From Mesorhizobium sp. L-2-11 (lineage in GTDB: Bacteria > Pseudomonadota > Alphaproteobacteria > Rhizobiales > Rhizobiaceae), in the NCBI RefSeq assembly GCF_016756595.1, contig NZ_AP023257.1, forward strand, positions 1,876,001-1,940,000: a stretch of 64,000 nucleotides of DNA. Direction: 5' to 3'. Of the stretch, positions 61,108 through 64,000 are shown in pieces (the stretch's first letter is position 1; the number at the start of each line of letters is the position of its first letter). The notes beneath the pieces are model-generated. The model worked only from the letters and a program-made list of their open reading frames with translations, was not told the DNA's origin and searched no databases. A program made the position numbers and the translations under genes.

Positions 61108-61132
61108 GGAACGGAGTCGCATCATCGGCGTT
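61108..61132 (+). promoter_or_regulatory. EcfG-type promoter, full consensus
   Basis: GGAAC (61108-61112), 16 bases, CGTT (61129-61132), 42 bases before the start of the small gene at 61174. This is the exact form recognised by the alphaproteobacterial general-stress sigma factor. Confidence 0.65.
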
Positions 61133-61173
61133 ACCGGCCAACCAAACGCTGCCAATGATATGGAGGAACGGGC

Positions 61174-61425
61174 GTGATCGAGTTAACTGAAAAGGAAAAG
61201 CGCTTTCTCAAGCGCGTTGACAGCATCACTCACGTTCCGTGGTCGAACAAAGTCACCGCCTCAGATGCCAAAGGCAAGCCAATGCGTATCGCAAGGGCGA
61301 CGTTTACCCGATTAAGAGACGACGGCATCATCATCCGATCTACTAGCGACCTGACCTCGAACACCTACGTCATTAATTCTGCACCCGTGACGCCACAAGT
61401 CGCGGAAGTGCAGGAAGCGTCCTGA
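61174..61425 (+). CDS. Small stress-regulated hypothetical protein
   Basis: An 83-residue protein (GTG start, MIELTEKEKRFLKRVDSITH) with GGAGG seven bases before the start. The sequence RIARATFTRLRDDGIIIRST suggests a small winged-helix-like fold. It lies under a consensus EcfG-type promoter. No family recognised. Confidence 0.65.
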   Translation: MIELTEKEKRFLKRVDSITHVPWSNKVTASDAKGKPMRIARATFTRLRDDGIIIRSTSDLTSNTYVINSAPVTPQVAEVQEAS

Positions 61426-61519
61426 TCGGGCGGGATTAACCTTGCAGGATCGCCCTGATCTCAGCGCCCGATGATCGCGCCTGATTTTGGTTGCGTAGGT
61501 CACCGTTTGAGCACTCGCG

Positions 61520-61544
61520 GGAACAAAGATCGTGTCCGCCTGTT
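61520..61544 (+). promoter_or_regulatory. Possible EcfG-type promoter
   Basis: GGAAC (61520-61524), 16 bases, TGTT (61541-61544), 32 bases before the interrupted WGxxGxxG-type gene. Confidence 0.5.
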
Positions 61545-61575
61545 AGATCACCACCTCGAACAACGGGAGACTGCG

Positions 61576-61881
61576 ATGCTCACCAAATCTCTATTAGCCC
61601 TCATGCTGGCTGCCAGCTTAACTGCAACAGCAGCACCTGCCCTTTCGTAAGAGACGCCAACACCTACACCGCCTGCCACAGCCGATGATGCTCGCGACAA
61701 CTTCGACTGGGGTTGGTTGGGCCTTATCGGCCTACTGGGTCTGGCAGGTCTAACAGGCCGCAGGAGGCGGGACGACACTCTCCGTTGGACGAACGTCAGG
61801 AATGAGCTGCGGCGTGAGCGCCGAGTGCCACTCCGCCGTCCTCGCCCTATGTTGCGCTCTGCCTCAGATGTGCGATGCTGA
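61576..61881 (+). pseudogene. WGxxGxxG-type exported protein with in-frame stop
   Basis: The frame opens with a signal peptide (MLTKSLLALMLAASLTATAA), meets TAA at 61648-61650, and continues in the same frame with TPTPPATADDARDNFDWGWL and GLIGLLGLAGLTGRRRR, the W-G-x-x-G-x-x-G membrane tail and basic end of that protein family. A single C-to-T change of CAA to TAA would explain the stop. Either the gene is dead or the stop is read through at some level. Confidence 0.65.
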
Positions 61882-61921
61882 GCACGCACCGGCGCCGTCT
61901 TTGCCTCGCACGTGCGGCGTC

Positions 61922-62152
61922 CTACTTCTTACGCTTATACGGGAAGGTGGCGTCGCCATCATCATTCCCGGATACGACGCGAGGATTGGCGCTAGAGACG
62001 CCGTTGCTGGTTCCACCTTTGTGGTTTTTCTCTGACTGGCCCTTGGTGTCCGCCTCCGGCCCCGGCTTGGCGGATGAGCGTCTGAGCTCTCGATCGACTA
62101 CCGAGCGGCTGCCTTCGGCCGGTTCTTTATCAAGACGGTTTTTCTTAGACAC
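61922..62152 (-). CDS. Small basic hydrophilic protein
   Basis: A 76-residue, highly charged protein (GTG start, MSKKNRLDKEPAEGSRSVVD) with no hydrophobic segment, likely disordered. GGAG lies eight bases before the GTG. An EcfG-type promoter precedes it. Many alphaproteobacterial stress regulons include such small hydrophilic proteins. Confidence 0.55.
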   Translation of the reverse strand: MSKKNRLDKEPAEGSRSVVDRELRRSSAKPGPEADTKGQSEKNHKGGTSNGVSSANPRVVSGNDDGDATFPYKRKK

Positions 62153-62178
62153 GGCTCTTTCTCCGTTGAGAAATCGCC

Positions 62179-62203
62179 AACTCGGCATGAGGAGCAAAGT
62201 TCC
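62179..62203 (-). promoter_or_regulatory. Possible EcfG-type promoter
   Basis: Minus strand GGAAC (62203-62199), 16 bases, AGTT (62182-62179), 27 bases before the GTG at 62152. Confidence 0.5.
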
Positions 62204-62281
62204 CTCGGGCGGCTTTCCGCTTCCTTCCCGGCGGCGATGCTGTGCCCTAGTCGGCCTAGCCGCCGTCGACTGCATGGACGC

Positions 62282-62647
62282 TTAGGCGGCAGAGGCCCCG
62301 TCTTCCTCTGCTTTTCGATCGGCCTCCGCCGCTTCCATTTCAAGCCGCGCCAAATGGGCCTTGATCTCCTCGGGCTCGGCGTGCTCCAGCCCGACGACAT
62401 TGTTCCTCGTTTCCTGCAGTGCAACTATGATCTCATCAAGCTTTGCATGAATAGCAGCGGTGTCGCGATAACCCTGGATCAGGACGACACCGGTAATCAC
62501 AATCGCAGCTACTGAAAGCGCATAGGTGACTACGTTTGTTAGCCCGAAAGGAACCATCGCCGTGCAAGCGACCATCGCGGCGATCAACAAATAGAAGCCC
62601 GGCGGCCGGGACAGAAAGTCGGCAGCCGCAAAGAGAAATCGGTTCAT
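62282..62647 (-). CDS. Low-affinity iron permease-like membrane protein
   Basis: A 121-residue protein with two membrane segments (FYLLIAAMVACTAMVPFGLT, TYALSVAAIVITGVVLIQGY) followed by the family tail Q-x-x-R-D-T-A-A-I-H-A-K-L-D-E-(L/I) and a glutamate-rich helix. This is the bacterial Fet4-like family, named for distant likeness to yeast iron permease. Transport has not been shown for most members. The ATG at 62647 fits the family start. Confidence 0.75.
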   Translation of the reverse strand: MNRFLFAAADFLSRPPGFYLLIAAMVACTAMVPFGLTNVVTYALSVAAIVITGVVLIQGYRDTAAIHAKLDEIIVALQETRNNVVGLEHAEPEEIKAHLARLEMEAAEADRKAEEDGASAA

Positions 62648-62817
62648 GCGAATCCCCGACAAACAATCTAGTGTGATTGGGCCGGATTTTACATGTTCGT
62701 CAATGCTCCGGGGGGCTGTGAGCCGGACGGGCTTGAATGATCTCTATGCCGCCTGCTTCCGGCGGGCCTCTCGCTGGCGTCTCAGTTCGTTACGCTTGGC
62801 CGCCCAGGAGAAGTCGT

Positions 62818-64000
62818 GTAAGCGGTCAGCCGATAACGTCAGGCCTAAAGTTCCAAGGCATGAGCATTTCGATTTCGGATGCCGGCCAGCCTTGAGCGAT
62901 GCGGGTCAAGGTCTGCGAGAGCCAGTCGAGCGGATCGACGCTGTTCATTTTGCAGGTTTGCAGCAAGGTGGCTACCGTCGCCCAGGTTCGTCCACCGCCG
63001 TGGCTGCCGGCGAATAGACTATTCTTTCGCGTGATCGTCTGGGGCCTGATTGCACGCTCGACGATATTGGAGTCGATTTCGATGCGACCGTCCATCAGAA
63101 AGCGTTCCAGCGCCTCCCGCCGGGTGAGCGCGTAGCGGATCGCCTCGGCGGTCTTGGATTTTCCGGAGACCTTGCCCAGTTCCGCTTCCCATAGATCGAA
63201 GAGGCTCGCGACAATGGCCACGGACTTTTCCTGACGTAGCGCGGCGCGGCTTCCGGCATCCTTGCCGCGGACCTCGTCCTCGACCTTCCACAATTCGGTC
63301 ATGGCGATGATCGAATCCGTCGCGGCCTGCGAGACCCCGCTGATGTGCAGGTCGTAGAATTTGCGCCGCAGGTGAGCCCAGCACCCGGCGAGCCGGATTG
63401 TTTCATTGCTGCCGGCTTTGGCCCGTGCCTTGACCAGGTTGGTATAGGCCGAGTAGCCATCCACTTGCAGGATACCGCTGAATCCGGCGAGGTGGCGCGC
63501 CACGCAATCCGCACCTCTGCTGTCTTCAAAACGATAGGCAACCATTGGCGGACTGGTTCCGCCATAGGGTCGGTCATCCCGTGCGTAGGCCCACAACCAG
63601 GCTTTCGTGGTTTTCCCGGAACCAGGGGCAAGGGTGGGCAAGGTCGTCTCGTCGGCGAAGACCCTTTCGCCCTCCTTGATGCGCTCCAGTATGTAATCAG
63701 CAAGCATCTGCAGCTCGAAGCCCAGATGCCCCATCCACTGCGCCATCAACGACCGGCTGATCTCGACGCCGTCGCGCAGATAGATCGCCTCCTGCCGATA
63801 AAGCGGGAGGCCGTCGGCGTATTTGGAGACGGCGATATAGGCGAGCAGCCGCTCCGTCGGCAGCCCGCTTTCGATGATGTGCGCCGGCGCCAGAGCCTGG
63901 ACCACGCCGTCACGGCCCCGGAAGGCGTATTTGGGACGGCGCGTGACGATGACCTGGAACTTCGGCGGCACGACGTCCAGCCGCTCGGATCGATCCTCGC
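62818..64000 (-). mobile_element. IS66-family insertion sequence, partial
   Basis: The transposase and a GTAAGC-type end at 62818 mark one edge of an IS66 element. The rest, including the TnpA and TnpB genes, lies outside the window to the right. Confidence 0.7.
62826..64000 (-). CDS. tnpC: IS66 transposase TnpC, 5' end outside window
   Basis: A DDE transposase of IS66 type, open at the right edge (391 residues visible). Landmarks are the first acidic residue in VFADETTLPTL, the second in LQVDGYSAYTNL, the glutamate near RIEIDSNIVERAIRPQTITR and the C-terminal element LMPWNF. The visible frame has no disruption. Confidence 0.9.
   Translation of the reverse strand, partial: EDRSERLDVVPPKFQVIVTRRPKYAFRGRDGVVQALAPAHIIESGLPTERLLAYIAVSKYADGLPLYRQEAIYLRDGVEISRSLMAQWMGHLGFELQMLADYILERIKEGERVFADETTLPTLAPGSGKTTKAWLWAYARDDRPYGGTSPPMVAYRFEDSRGADCVARHLAGFSGILQVDGYSAYTNLVKARAKAGSNETIRLAGCWAHLRRKFYDLHISGVSQAATDSIIAMTELWKVEDEVRGKDAGSRAALRQEKSVAIVASLFDLWEAELGKVSGKSKTAEAIRYALTRREALERFLMDGRIEIDSNIVERAIRPQTITRKNSLFAGSHGGGRTWATVATLLQTCKMNSVDPLDWLSQTLTRIAQGWPASEIEMLMPWNFRPDVIG

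Noticed and set aside
1..64000. CRISPR arrays and rRNA genes
   Set aside because: No regularly spaced repeats of CRISPR length were seen, and no rRNA-like sequence. The propeller repeats are coding and too long.

Overview
The window looks like a chromosomal segment of a Hyphomicrobiales (Rhizobiales) alphaproteobacterium, most likely Mesorhizobium or a near relative. The reasons are high GC, the gene families present (a rhizobial-type sugar ABC operon, a large-subunit catalase, DUF892, KTSC and DUF6766-like proteins, a HisKA_2-type sensor kinase) and several GGAAC-N16/17-(N)NTT promoters of the kind read by the alphaproteobacterial general-stress sigma factor EcfG. The genus is an inference.

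Region 1 (1-12.3 kb) is host-like. It holds three co-directional glycosyltransferases (minus strand), a cyclopropane-fatty-acid synthase, a periplasmic aldose 1-epimerase divergent from a sugar ABC operon (binding protein, one polypeptide carrying two fused permeases, a single-domain ATPase), and a secreted pentapeptide-repeat protein.

Region 2 (about 12.4-48.0 kb) is an integrative/mobilizable element. Its mobility core is a relaxase with a MobC-like partner and an oriT-like palindrome cluster, a VirD4/TraG coupling protein, ParA with a small partition partner and a phased GCTATC array, a helix-turn-helix replication-type protein, an orphan DNA methyltransferase and a serine recombinase. The recombinase's last ten codons lie in the antisense of a 3' tRNA-Arg(CCG) fragment. 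Cargo includes a PARP/ART-like protein, an ankyrin protein, a secreted seven-repeat propeller protein, a Fic AMP-transferase and a six-gene minus-strand operon: HigA-like regulator, MmeI-like methyltransferase, PLD nuclease, SF2 helicase, GIY-YIG nuclease, Abi_C protein. I cannot match that gene set to a named system, and I treat it as a candidate restriction/defence system.

Nested in region 2 (34,144-40,413) is a second element with three tyrosine recombinases, a small TnpC-like protein and its own ArdC. It has inserted exactly in the His-Glu codons of the HExxH motif of a resident ardC. The interrupted upstream ardC half reads 17 codons into the element and stops in an ATGA overlap with the element's ArdC, so the element appears to break one antirestriction gene and supply another from the same promoter. 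Three minus-strand genes of region 2 share a structured leader 77-82 nt upstream of their start codons with a covarying outer stem, resembling the radC RNA class.

Region 3 (48.0-64.0 kb) is host-like stress-response DNA with signs of decay: a recombinase remnant, a frameshifted PAS histidine kinase, DUF892, a 25-residue membrane peptide and membrane protein, a PHB-depolymerase-type esterase, KTSC and DUF6766 proteins, an isochorismatase-like hydrolase, KatE with a DUF6894-like partner, a broken Nramp transporter, an interrupted WGxxGxxG-type protein, an iron-permease-like protein and the edge of an IS66 element.
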